A stretch of 64,000 nucleotides of DNA from positions 4,676,779 to 4,740,778 of the forward strand of contig NZ_CM001240.1 of the NCBI RefSeq assembly GCF_000230835.1, in the 5' to 3' direction. The notes beneath the pieces were generated by a model, which worked only from the letters and a program-made list of their open reading frames with translations, made no database searches and was not told the origin of the DNA. Shown here piece after piece: positions 1 to 7,542 of this stretch. A program made the translations under genes and the position numbers. Every line of letters starts with the position of its first letter. Position 1 is the stretch's first letter. The stretch comes from Clostridium sp. DL-VIII (GTDB lineage: Bacteria > Bacillota > Clostridia > Clostridiales > Clostridiaceae).

Positions 1-302
1 TTTTCTATTTTATTTCTTTCCACTAATCTGCCCATTAAAAAGGCAATTACTCCAACTCCAATACCTGTCTGTACACAGAAAAGCAAGCTCTCTACCTCTC
101 CTGGCAATTCCCCACCAATCCAAGTTTCCATAACTGGCTTAAACCATGGCTTATACTCAGTACCTGTAATCTCCGAAACTACTTTGCTTCCTGCATCATC
201 AGATCCACCAAATTCTGCTCCTTTTAATGTAAATAAAGGGATAACTGCTATAATCGCAGCAATTGTTAATAGACTTATAACTGTCTTTTTAGTCTTCGAC
301 AC
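1..302 (-). CDS. cbiN: CbiN, cobalt ECF transporter accessory subunit (3' end cut by window edge)
   Basis: Small membrane subunit that pairs with CbiM in the cobalt energy-coupling-factor transporter. The frame opens at a GTG (MSKTKKTVISLL) with a GGGAGG ribosome site 6-11 bases upstream, and has one N-terminal membrane segment, an extracytoplasmic stretch with the family motif EFGGSDDA, and a second membrane segment (GIGVGVIAFLMG). About 100 codons are visible and no stop is reached, close to the usual CbiN length, so only the last residues are missing. The start overlaps the end of cbiM by 14 bases, which suggests translational coupling. It is the last visible gene of the operon. Confidence 0.88.
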   Translation of the reverse strand, partial: MSKTKKTVISLLTIAAIIAVIPLFTLKGAEFGGSDDAGSKVVSEITGTEYKPWFKPVMETWIGGELPGEVESLLFCVQTGIGVGVIAFLMGRLVERNKIE

Positions 303-1053
303 TATTTTTCCCTCCCTTCACTAATCCGAGGCCTGCCAATTCAGATTTTGCATATGTTTCAAGGCCTATTATAATAACTACTGTTAGAATTCCTTCGATA
401 ATTGCAAGTGGAACTTGTGTTGGCGCAAATACTGCAAGGAATTTAGCTGCTGATGCCATAACACCACCATTTTCTGATGGATATGCTAGTGCAAGCTGAA
501 AACTTGTTATACAATAAGTAAATACATCACCAATTGATGCCGCTAGGAAAATCCCTACATATTTATTGATTTTGAGTATTTGACATAATTTATATATTCC
601 GTAAGAAACAAATGGGCCTGCAATAGCCATAGAAAATGTATTAGCACCAAGAGTAGTTATTCCTCCATGAGCAAGCAAAATCGCCTGGAAAATAAGTACA
701 ATGATTCCTAAAATACTAACTGCGGCTGGTCCAAACAATATTGCACCAAGTCCAGTACCAGTCATATGTGAGCAGCTTCCTGTTACTGATGGAATCTTTA
801 AAGATGAAAGTACAAATACAAATGCTCCAGCCATGGCCAAAATTGTGATTGATCTACGATGCTCAGACACTGTTTTCTTAATTGATAAATAGCCGGTCAC
901 TAAAAATGGAACACATACAACACCCCATATAATGCAAAATTGTGGTGGAAGATATCCTTCCATAATGTGCATGGCATTAGCTGCTGGAGCCACTCCAAAC
1001 ACTAAAGCAAATGCTGCTGCTAAAGCAACAATTCTCTTTTCTTTTTTATTCAT
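289..1053 (-). CDS. cbiM: CbiM, cobalt ECF transporter substrate-binding membrane subunit
   Basis: Polytopic S component that binds Co2+ and passes it across the membrane. The 254-residue protein begins with a cleavable signal (MNKKEKR, hydrophobic core, PAANA) directly followed by MHIMEGYLPP. In the CbiM/NikM family the mature N-terminus supplies Met1-His2 as metal ligands, so the visible AxA-MH junction fits exactly. At least five further hydrophobic segments follow, with the conserved SCSHMTGTGLGAILFGP stretch that carries another metal-site His. It is the third gene of the riboswitch-led cbiQ-cbiO-cbiM-cbiN set; a 119-base gap separates it from cbiO. Nickel is the alternative substrate, but the cobalamin riboswitch upstream favours cobalt. 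Confidence 0.93.
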   Translation of the reverse strand: MNKKEKRIVALAAAFALVFGVAPAANAMHIMEGYLPPQFCIIWGVVCVPFLVTGYLSIKKTVSEHRRSITILAMAGAFVFVLSSLKIPSVTGSCSHMTGTGLGAILFGPAAVSILGIIVLIFQAILLAHGGITTLGANTFSMAIAGPFVSYGIYKLCQILKINKYVGIFLAASIGDVFTYCITSFQLALAYPSENGGVMASAAKFLAVFAPTQVPLAIIEGILTVVIIIGLETYAKSELAGLGLVKGGKNSVED

Positions 1054-1172
1054 TTTTCTCCCCCTCCAAAAGCTTCTGATATTTATATAACCAAAAGCTA
1101 AATAATAAAATCATATAAATTCAGCTGAAGTATAGAACTCCATCTTAAAAATTTTATTTATAATCCATATTC

Positions 1173-1994
1173 TCATAGTATGTCTTTAAATTCCTGTATG
1201 CTTTTAGGATAGGCTTTTATATCTTTTAAAATCTGTTTTTCTACAAGAGATTCATAAACCTCAATTAGGGTTGGCTGTTTTAAATTTGCCGCTTTTAAAA
1301 TTCCCATATTTTGAAATATCTCAAGTGGTGATCCATCTGCAATAATTTTTCCTTCACTAAACACTAGGACTCTTTCAGCCCATCTATATGCAAAATCCAC
1401 ATCATGTGTAGAAATAAGCATTGTCTTTCCTTCAGCTCCAAGCTTTAGCAAGACTTCTTCTAACATCATTGCATTTAATGGATCCAAAGCCGCTGTTGGT
1501 TCATCAAAAATTACAATTTCTGATTTCATTGCAATAATATCAGCAATACTAACACGTTTCTTTTCACCGCCACTTAAATAATGAGGCGGGCGATCTTTTA
1601 AATTACAAATATTCATATATTCCAGAGCTTCATCAACTCGTTTTAATACTTCTTCTTTTGGAAGTTTTAAATTCATAGGTCCAAAGCCAACTTCAGCCTT
1701 AACTGTAGATGCGATAATTTGATTGTCAGCATCTTGAAATACAATTCCTATATTCTTTCTAAGTTCATTTAAATTTTTTTTATTAATAACCATATCCCTG
1801 TAAATAATTTTCCCCTGCTCAGGTGTAAGTACACCATCTACGTTTAAGAAAAAGGTAGACTTTCCCGAACCGTTTGAGCCAATGACAGCAATTTTGTCAC
1901 CCTCATAAATATCCACACTTACTCCATCTACGGCAGATTTTCCATTTCCATAGGTATAATATAAATCTTCAATTTTTAGTATTAACTTCTTCAT
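1173..1994 (-). CDS. cbiO: CbiO, cobalt ECF transporter ATPase
   Basis: Cytoplasmic ATPase that powers the CbiMNQO importer. The 273-residue protein has a Walker A (GSNGSGKST, about residues 39-47), the Q-loop region (IGIVFQDADNQI), the ABC signature LSGGEKKRVSIA, Walker B IVIFDEPTAALDP and the switch histidine in ISTHDVDFAY. The DADNQ form of the Q loop is characteristic of ECF-type A subunits. The C-terminus has the usual extension after the ATPase fold (GILKAANLKQPTLIEVYESL). It lies between cbiQ (67-base gap) and cbiM. Only one ATPase gene is present, as in dedicated group I ECF systems. Confidence 0.93.
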   Translation of the reverse strand: MKKLILKIEDLYYTYGNGKSAVDGVSVDIYEGDKIAVIGSNGSGKSTFFLNVDGVLTPEQGKIIYRDMVINKKNLNELRKNIGIVFQDADNQIIASTVKAEVGFGPMNLKLPKEEVLKRVDEALEYMNICNLKDRPPHYLSGGEKKRVSIADIIAMKSEIVIFDEPTAALDPLNAMMLEEVLLKLGAEGKTMLISTHDVDFAYRWAERVLVFSEGKIIADGSPLEIFQNMGILKAANLKQPTLIEVYESLVEKQILKDIKAYPKSIQEFKDIL

Positions 1995-2061
1995 GATTTT
2001 TCCTTTCTAAGCGTATGAAAATAAATAACCAGCAAATGCACTTGCTATTTTGGAATGTTTT

Positions 2062-2877
2062 TTATCTTGTAAAGCTCCAAAGCAAAATCAAAAAAATTAT
2101 AAATAATATTGCAAAAACAATTTGTATTATTTCTATTTTTTTATCTTCTTCTAAAAATACAAGTTCTCCATCATAACATCTAGCTTCCATAGCATCATAA
2201 TAAGCATTTGCTTTCTTAAGTGAAATAATAAGCATGTTACTTGCTATACTTCCAAAGGTATAGCAAGAAGTTCTAAAATCACAATAACCTTGGCGCGACT
2301 TTGCAGAATTTTTCATTTTAGCGGAGACGTCCATTAAAATAAATATGTAGCGATAAATAAGGCTCATCAATTCCACAATAATCTTTGGCACATGCGCGTT
2401 TCTAAGCACAGAAATAATCTCAAAAGTTGGAGTTGATAATGTCATCATCTGTAGAGCACTAATAGCTGCAAAAATTTTTAAAATTAAAAATGTCATTTTC
2501 TTAAGCTGAATAATTGAAGTAAATACATAACCAAATCCAAGATATAAGTTATACTGTCCTATTGGCTGTTTTGAAAAATCAATGGCAATAGTAAAAGTAC
2601 TAAGTAAAATAAAAGTAATTGGAATTGCCAGTATTGGCAAGTATTCAGTTAATGGGATCTCACCTTTAATAACTGTAACATATGCCATTGTAATTATTAC
2701 TGCAATAGATACATATGGATTATCAAATGCAATGCAAAGAATTAGTGTTAAAATTGATAGATATACTTTAAATACAGCGTTCCACTTTCTAATTTTTGAA
2801 GCATAAGCATAAAAATCAATTGAATATCCTTCTCCATGTTTATGTCCAATTTTATGGTTATTGATAGTCTTTCCCAT
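2062..2877 (-). CDS. cbiQ: CbiQ, cobalt ECF transporter T component
   Basis: Membrane coupling subunit that connects the ATPase to the substrate subunit. I start at the ATG giving MGKTINNHKIGHKHGEGYS, because GGGAG lies 8 bases upstream; the upstream in-frame ATG at 2919 has no ribosome site. Several hydrophobic helices (SILTLILCIAFDNPYVSIAV and others) are followed by the T-component coupling-helix region (AKMKNSAKSRQGYCDF and DAMEARCYDGE), the usual Ala-Arg-Gly type contacts with CbiO. It is the first gene after the cobalamin riboswitch but separated from it by an unusually long 0.4 kb leader. The gene order Q-O-M-N differs from the common M-N-Q-O. Confidence 0.9.
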   Translation of the reverse strand: MGKTINNHKIGHKHGEGYSIDFYAYASKIRKWNAVFKVYLSILTLILCIAFDNPYVSIAVIITMAYVTVIKGEIPLTEYLPILAIPITFILLSTFTIAIDFSKQPIGQYNLYLGFGYVFTSIIQLKKMTFLILKIFAAISALQMMTLSTPTFEIISVLRNAHVPKIIVELMSLIYRYIFILMDVSAKMKNSAKSRQGYCDFRTSCYTFGSIASNMLIISLKKANAYYDAMEARCYDGELVFLEEDKKIEIIQIVFAILFIIFLILLWSFTR

Positions 2878-3007
2878 CTCACATCTCCCTTGTATTTTGG
2901 TCATTATACAGATAAACAAATCAAGAACTTGATTTATTACTTGTAATTTTTAGATTGAGTGAACTAATAAAGAAACCATATATAATTATAAGTAACAAGT
3001 TAAGGAT

Positions 3008-3103
3008 GAAATCTCTCTTTAGAAAGATTTCCCAAATATACTTTTTGAAAAGCGTATAGGCTTTTCTTTCTTAACTCATAACTTATAACTCTTAACTCAT
3101 TAA
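3008..3103. repeat. Hairpin and heptamer direct repeats in the cbi leader
   Basis: Between the riboswitch terminator and cbiQ lie about 430 bases without a gene. They contain an inverted repeat (GAAATCT and AGATTTC, 3008-3031), a second small hairpin around 3050-3065, and four head-to-tail heptamers at 3071-3098 (TTAACTC, ATAACTT, ATAACTC, TTAACTC). On the opposite side of the hairpin a diverged copy (AACAAGTTAAGG) is present. This looks like a small dispersed intergenic repeat, but that needs a genome comparison. I see no reading frame with a ribosome site here. Confidence 0.5.
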
Positions 3104-3313
3104 GATTGTCACCGCTTTTGTTATTACCTTAACTTATAAAAAAGTATACGTTATAAGTCTGGTTCATATGTTGCATATCTGAATTTTATGCAAAATAAAA
3201 AGTCCTTCTAACAAAAGGGTTAAAAAGACATAATAAAACCTGTTCACTCATATAAAATGCACAAATAAACTGTTATTAAAACGCTCCCCCTATCACTCGT
3301 AGAGTTTAGTCAC

Positions 3314-3362
3314 ATAAAAAAATAACAAGGCAATATACCATTATATTTTCCATGTGCCTTAC
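3314..3362 (-). terminator. Intrinsic terminator of the cobalamin riboswitch
   Basis: On the minus strand AAGGCA and TGCCTT pair around a 22-base loop and are followed by a run of seven T (GTTATTTTTTT). It lies immediately after the riboswitch aptamer, so it is the likely expression platform: ligand binding should favour termination before cbiQ. Confidence 0.7.
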
Positions 3363-3363
3363 G

Positions 3364-3535
3364 GTGCCAAATATAGGCAGGTCTTCTGACTTAAGAATTA
3401 TCATTCGAATACGCCTTCCCTATTTCTAAGTGACATAATATGTATTCAAACTCCTCCAATACAGCTACGGGATAGTTTAGGATTCTCACCTAATTCCCTT
3501 TTAATCAACTAAAATTTATTTTAATCAAACCTATA
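3364..3535 (-). promoter_or_regulatory. Cobalamin (adenosylcobalamin-type) riboswitch
   Basis: Read on the minus strand the conserved cobalamin aptamer blocks occur in order: AAAAGGGAATTAGGTGAGAA, then TCCCGTAGCTGTA, then GGGAAGGC, then AAGTCAGAAGACCTGCCTAT. These match the family consensus (GGGAA..GGTG..AATCC, CCCGC/TAGCTGTA, GGGAAGGC, GCCAGGAGACCTGCC) with only minor changes. A terminator follows directly, and the first gene downstream is cbiQ, so the role is repression of cobalt import when B12 is sufficient. Confidence 0.95.
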
Positions 3536-3628
3536 TTTTCTTATTAAATTTTACTTTCTCAACTATGTTTTTATATTATATCATAAATTGTTTATGGTAA
3601 CCAATGAAAGTTTTTTATTATATAGATT

Positions 3629-4525
3629 TTATTCTTTTTCTAAGCATTGATATATTTGATCTAAATTATATCTCATAGCTTCTATATAATCCTTGTCATC
3701 TTCTTTTGATTCTAACGTCAATATTGGCACAACAACAGCTCCAACCTCATTAGCCAAAGTTTCTGAAACTTTTGGGCTAGCAAGTTCCTCAGAAAAAACA
3801 GTACTTATATTATTTTCTCTGCAGAAATTAACCAAATCCTCCAATTGTTTAGGAGTGGGTTCCCCTTCAGCAAATAAATTTTCTACTGATTTCTGAGTTA
3901 ATCCAAAATCTCTGCATAGATATCCAAAGGCAGCATGTCCTGTTACAAAATCTTTTTTACTTAATTTATCAAATTTAGGTTGATATTCATTATATAAATC
4001 CTCTAATTCGCCTTTAAATTTATTATAATTTTCTTCGTAATAATCTTTATTCTTTTCATCTAATTTAACTAAAGTATTTTTTATATTTTCAGATTGTATT
4101 TCTGCATTCTTTAAACTAAGCCAACTGTGAGGATCAATAGCATTATCTTCTTTCCTAGCTTGTACTCCTTCACTTGAATCTACAATAAGTATATCTTTAT
4201 CCTTAATAGTATCATTGACTTTATCCACCCACGTCTCCATGCCTAAGCCATTATAAATAAAGGCCTTTCCTTTAGTTAATTCCTCAAAATCCTTAGTTTT
4301 AGGCTCATAATCATGCGGCTCTACATTATCTGGAACTAAACACGTAATATCCACTTTGTCTCCTGCAATCTCTTCTGCAAATTCCTTTAGGGGATATATA
4401 GAAACCACAATACTTAACTTACCGTCTTCTGCCTTTTGCGCTGTAGTTTTTGTATCAGCTCCACATCCTATTAATGTAATACCAATTAAGCTAGCTAAAA
4501 CTCCTGAAATAATTTTCTTTTTCAC
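3629..4525 (-). CDS. Zinc/manganese-type ABC transporter substrate-binding lipoprotein
   Basis: Extracellular lipid-anchored metal receptor of the cluster 9 (ZnuA/AdcA/TroA) family. Translation starts at a GTG with GGAGG 7 bases upstream. The signal peptide ends in a lipobox (ITLIGC, Cys21). Metal-ligand motifs are visible in order: EPHDYEP (first His), DPHSWLS (second His), TGHAAFGY (third His), and the FSEELASPKVSETLANEVG segment near the acidic ligand. The His-rich loop of typical ZnuA is absent. No permease or ATPase gene adjoins, so its transporter partners must be elsewhere. Upstream (about 4550-4568) TTGCATTTGCA-like repeats may be a Zur site, but I cannot confirm this. Confidence 0.85.
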   Translation of the reverse strand: MKKKIISGVLASLIGITLIGCGADTKTTAQKAEDGKLSIVVSIYPLKEFAEEIAGDKVDITCLVPDNVEPHDYEPKTKDFEELTKGKAFIYNGLGMETWVDKVNDTIKDKDILIVDSSEGVQARKEDNAIDPHSWLSLKNAEIQSENIKNTLVKLDEKNKDYYEENYNKFKGELEDLYNEYQPKFDKLSKKDFVTGHAAFGYLCRDFGLTQKSVENLFAEGEPTPKQLEDLVNFCRENNISTVFSEELASPKVSETLANEVGAVVVPILTLESKEDDKDYIEAMRYNLDQIYQCLEKE

Positions 4526-4797
4526 ACTTGCACCTCCACATGCATATGATTTGCATTTGCATTTTACATTTAATAAAATTACTATTCCAAGGCAAATATG
4601 TCAATACCAATTAAACATAACCTATTTACTTCTTGCTTTTTCAGAATTTTAGAGATGTAGTTTTATATATTCTACAAAATTGCAAAATGAAGTGATGATA
4701 TTCCTGATGTGAAATACAAATGTGATATAAAAAAATTAAAATGCATATAGATTTGAAAGAAAATGGACTGCTTTTATATGCTTATTTTATAAATTTT

Positions 4798-4825
4798 AGC
4801 AGGATATAAATTATAATATCCTGCT
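4798..4825 (-). terminator. Hairpin terminator after the kinase-like gene
   Basis: AGCAGGATAT and ATATCCTGCT form a perfect 10-bp stem with an 8-base loop just past the stop of the 4832 gene. The following T tract is interrupted, so strength is uncertain. Confidence 0.55.
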
Positions 4826-4831
4826 TTATAT

Positions 4832-5296
4832 TTACTTAGAATGATAATATTTTGATCTAACTTCACTTGTAAAACCATAATCAATAATAACAGGTTTTCC
4901 TTTTATTATTCCCCAATTATTTTTTCGCTCGAAGTCACCTAGCAGCAAATCATAACTTTTTCGTATATTTTGCATTTTATCTAAGTTTCTTAGTTCATTT
5001 TTATTCGAAACTTTAAAATAATTACATATATCTAAAATATTATTTACTCGCTTTGCTTTTTCCATTATTAAATAGCTAAAATCCTCTGATACTTGTATGA
5101 CCTTTGCAAATAAATCCGATTTGTCACAACACGAAATTTTGTACTCATTTTTATTTTGTTCAATACCAGCTTTATTTTTTGCTATTTTAATTACATAACC
5201 ATTACCTAAATCAAATACATTCCTGCAGGAACCAGAACCAATATATCTATAATATCCTTTTTGTATATTTAACATAATTTGATTAAATACACTTGT
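4832..5296 (-). CDS. Small protein-kinase-like protein
   Basis: I choose the ATG at 5296 (MTSVFNQIMLN) because AGCAGGTG sits 6 bases upstream; in-frame ATGs at 5368 and 5317 lack a good site. About 154 residues. The sequence carries a miniature kinase pattern: glycine-rich loop YRYIGSGSCRNVF, an invariant-Lys-like strand VIKIAKN, a Glu in the following helix (NKNEYKIS), a hinge-like YLIMEKAK, then GDFERKNNWG and VIIDYG, positions equivalent to the catalytic loop and DFG. The usual HRD is not present. The family is not one I can name; it may act on a small molecule or protein, or be inactive. It is a single gene with its own terminator. Confidence 0.6.
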   Translation of the reverse strand, partial: TSVFNQIMLNIQKGYYRYIGSGSCRNVFDLGNGYVIKIAKNKAGIEQNKNEYKISCCDKSDLFAKVIQVSEDFSYLIMEKAKRVNNILDICNYFKVSNKNELRNLDKMQNIRKSYDLLLGDFERKNNWGIIKGKPVIIDYGFTSEVRSKYYHSK

Positions 5297-5395
5297 CATT
5301 AAAAACACCTGCTTCATGATAATCTCTTTATAGTCTTTAGTAAACATCTTACATACTATCTTATTCATTCCGCAGTTAATTGGTTCATTTATAAT

Positions 5396-5455
5396 AAAAG
5401 CCCATTATGTTTTCTGGTAAGCTCTTACTAAGTGCTTTGAAAACATTAATGGACA
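5396..5455 (-). terminator. Terminator after the transglutaminase-like gene
   Basis: Long hairpin with arms around GTTTTC / GAAAAC plus CCATTA / TAATGG-type extensions, followed on the minus strand by CTTTTATTAT. Confidence 0.6.
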
Positions 5456-5478
5456 AAAATTACATATATTAAGTTTGC

Positions 5479-6429
5479 TTAATCAGCATGTGGGTAGGCA
5501 CTAATATCCCATGAATGATCTGCACTCATTTCATCATCAGTTAAATTATAATAATCATATCGTAAAACATTCTCATATGAAGATACCGGATCATCCCAAG
5601 TACAGTCTACATGACGCCACTTGCCATCTATATATACCAAATTCCATGCATGATCTTCTCCACCGGCTGTTCCTGCAACAACCATCGATTTAATGCCAGC
5701 TGTAGTAAACATTTTTTGTGCAAGGAGAGCATATCCCTCACAAACTCCTGTATGCTTAATTAATGTATTGTATGGATCAAATATAGAGTAAGATTGATCA
5801 TAACTAGTATTGTTAATTATCCAATCATGTATAGCACGTTCCTTTTCAGACTGACTCATACTATCTGGAGCAATAGCTGCAAGTATTTCTTTTACTCTTC
5901 CATCTAAATCAGCCGCCATTTCTGCTGTCATCTTATAAGTACAAGTAATTTGCATGTTAATTGGACCAGAACCATAACTAGACATGTCTACTTTATAATC
6001 TGATACATTGTACATTTCATATGGATTTGTAATTTTCAGCTTATTTATCACGGATTCTATAACACTTTTTACACTATCCATCTTTATATCACTGCTTGAG
6101 CATTGTATATTAAAGGTTGGATTTTCAACACTGACATTTTTCAATATTTCTTGGCTTATTATATCACTGGCTGAATTTGTCCAAGCTCCACTGCTATTTA
6201 AGTAATATCCATCAATAGATGTATCATGTGCCATATAGCCATTTGAATAAAAATAATACCAATTTTTATCTATTAATCTCCATCCTGTAGCCCAGCCTGA
6301 ACCCTCAGTATACCACCATCCATTACTGCTACTTTTCCATTCTGCATTTGCTCCAATTGGATTAAGCGCTACCACTGAAACTGCTATTAATGCACTCGAT
6401 ATCAATTTTGTTAACTTTAATTTCTTCAT
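5479..6429 (-). CDS. Secreted cell-wall-binding transglutaminase-like protein
   Basis: Exported protein with choline/cell-wall binding repeats and a transglutaminase-like domain. I start at MKKLKLTK, since AGGAGG lies just upstream; the ATG at 6447 overlaps that site. A signal peptide ends near GANA. Two to three aromatic repeats follow (GWWYTEGSGWATGW, NWYYFYSNGYM, GYYLNSSGAW), the kind that binds wall polymers. The C-terminal half has the papain-like triad: Cys in HTGVCEGYA, His in GEDHAWN, Asp in HVDCTWDD. The fold is known for peptidase or cross-linking activity; the substrate is not shown. It stands alone between two terminator-like regions. Confidence 0.83.
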   Translation of the reverse strand: MKKLKLTKLISSALIAVSVVALNPIGANAEWKSSSNGWWYTEGSGWATGWRLIDKNWYYFYSNGYMAHDTSIDGYYLNSSGAWTNSASDIISQEILKNVSVENPTFNIQCSSSDIKMDSVKSVIESVINKLKITNPYEMYNVSDYKVDMSSYGSGPINMQITCTYKMTAEMAADLDGRVKEILAAIAPDSMSQSEKERAIHDWIINNTSYDQSYSIFDPYNTLIKHTGVCEGYALLAQKMFTTAGIKSMVVAGTAGGEDHAWNLVYIDGKWRHVDCTWDDPVSSYENVLRYDYYNLTDDEMSADHSWDISAYPHAD

Positions 6430-6610
6430 CTGTTTGCCTCCTCTCATATATTTGTATATTGTAATTTTATACCAATTATTGATGCTATTTAATATAAAAT
6501 TTTATAAGATTTTATAAATAAGCAGTTACAAAATTATTATCGATACCTATTAGTTTTCTCTTCACCGTTGCTTTCTTCCATATTAGGATAAACAAACCAT
6601 AAACTCACTT

Positions 6611-7225
6611 CTATTTCTGCACTATATAATCCACATATCCTTGCTTTATGTTTTCACCCTCAAATATTCTTTCTAAAACTCTATTTTCTTTAAAGATTAT
6701 TTTCATATCCTTAAAGTATTCTTCGGCTTCTTCAATACCGTAATAAGCATGAACAATTTTTTCTCCATCCTCGACCTGCAAAAATTCCCCCTTACCAACC
6801 TTTTCTCCTCGTCCAAAACTTTCATCATTTATGGTAAGAAAATTTATAAAACAAATTCCTCCTGGTTTCAAAACTCTTTTTATCTCTCTTACAGCTTTTA
6901 CTATTTCATCTTTCTTCATATGAAAAATTGTATTATAAGAATAGATATAGCTAATTGTCTCATCTTCAAAAGGAAGTTTTCTTATATCTCCCTTAGTAAT
7001 ATTAAGCTCAACATTATGTTCTTCAGAAAATTTTTTAGCTTTTTCAATTTGAGAGTCACTAAATTCAATTCCATATGTCTTATATCCATATTCTGAAAAA
7101 AGTGCAAGTGGTGGACAATTTCCTCCTGCCCCACAATCCAAGACACTTTTTTCTAAAGTAATCTCATTATTATTACAATAATTTAAAAATTTATATAGCT
7201 GTGTTTGTCTAAATACTAATTTCAT
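6611..7225 (-). CDS. Class I SAM-dependent methyltransferase
   Basis: A 204-residue Rossmann methyltransferase. Motif I is VLDCGAGGNCPPL (residues about 28-40), acidic end of strand 2 in YGIEFSD, motif II-like ITKGDIRKLPFEDETIS, and the FHMKKDEIVKAVREIKRVLKPGG post-motif typical of Methyltransf_11 proteins. GGAGG lies 6 bases before the ATG. The substrate cannot be deduced and no neighbour is functionally related. The 7226-7490 stretch upstream holds no gene. Confidence 0.82.
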   Translation of the reverse strand: MKLVFRQTQLYKFLNYCNNNEITLEKSVLDCGAGGNCPPLALFSEYGYKTYGIEFSDSQIEKAKKFSEEHNVELNITKGDIRKLPFEDETISYIYSYNTIFHMKKDEIVKAVREIKRVLKPGGICFINFLTINDESFGRGEKVGKGEFLQVEDGEKIVHAYYGIEEAEEYFKDMKIIFKENRVLERIFEGENIKQGYVDYIVQK

Positions 7226-7490
7226 AAAAATCCTCCATAAGCTTAAAAAATAACTTAAAGAATTCCAACAATTCTCTTAAGAATAATAATACTCGTGCTC
7301 CTAATTTATAGCAAGAGTATCCATATCTACAATAAAAATCTTACTAAGGTAACCCAATTATAAACATCATGTATGATATTATCGATAAATAGAAATAAAA
7401 ATTGTGATTATGTAATTAAGACTATAGATTAATAACTATGCCTGTTACACAATTCAAAAACTAATCGAGTAAATAAACTTTATAATTATT

Positions 7491-7536
7491 AAAAAATGAA
7501 AGCCAATTGCGTCAAACAATTGGCTTTCATTTTTTA
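7491..7536. terminator. Bidirectional terminator after cadA
   Basis: AATGAAAGCCAATTG and its exact complement form a 15-bp stem with a 7-base loop, flanked by A-run and T-run on both sides. It closes the cadC-cadA operon. Confidence 0.85.
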
Positions 7537-7542
7537 ATATTA

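Noticed and set aside
3008..3103. Possible CRISPR-like array in the cbi leader
   Set aside because: The units are only 7 bp and adjoin without spacers.
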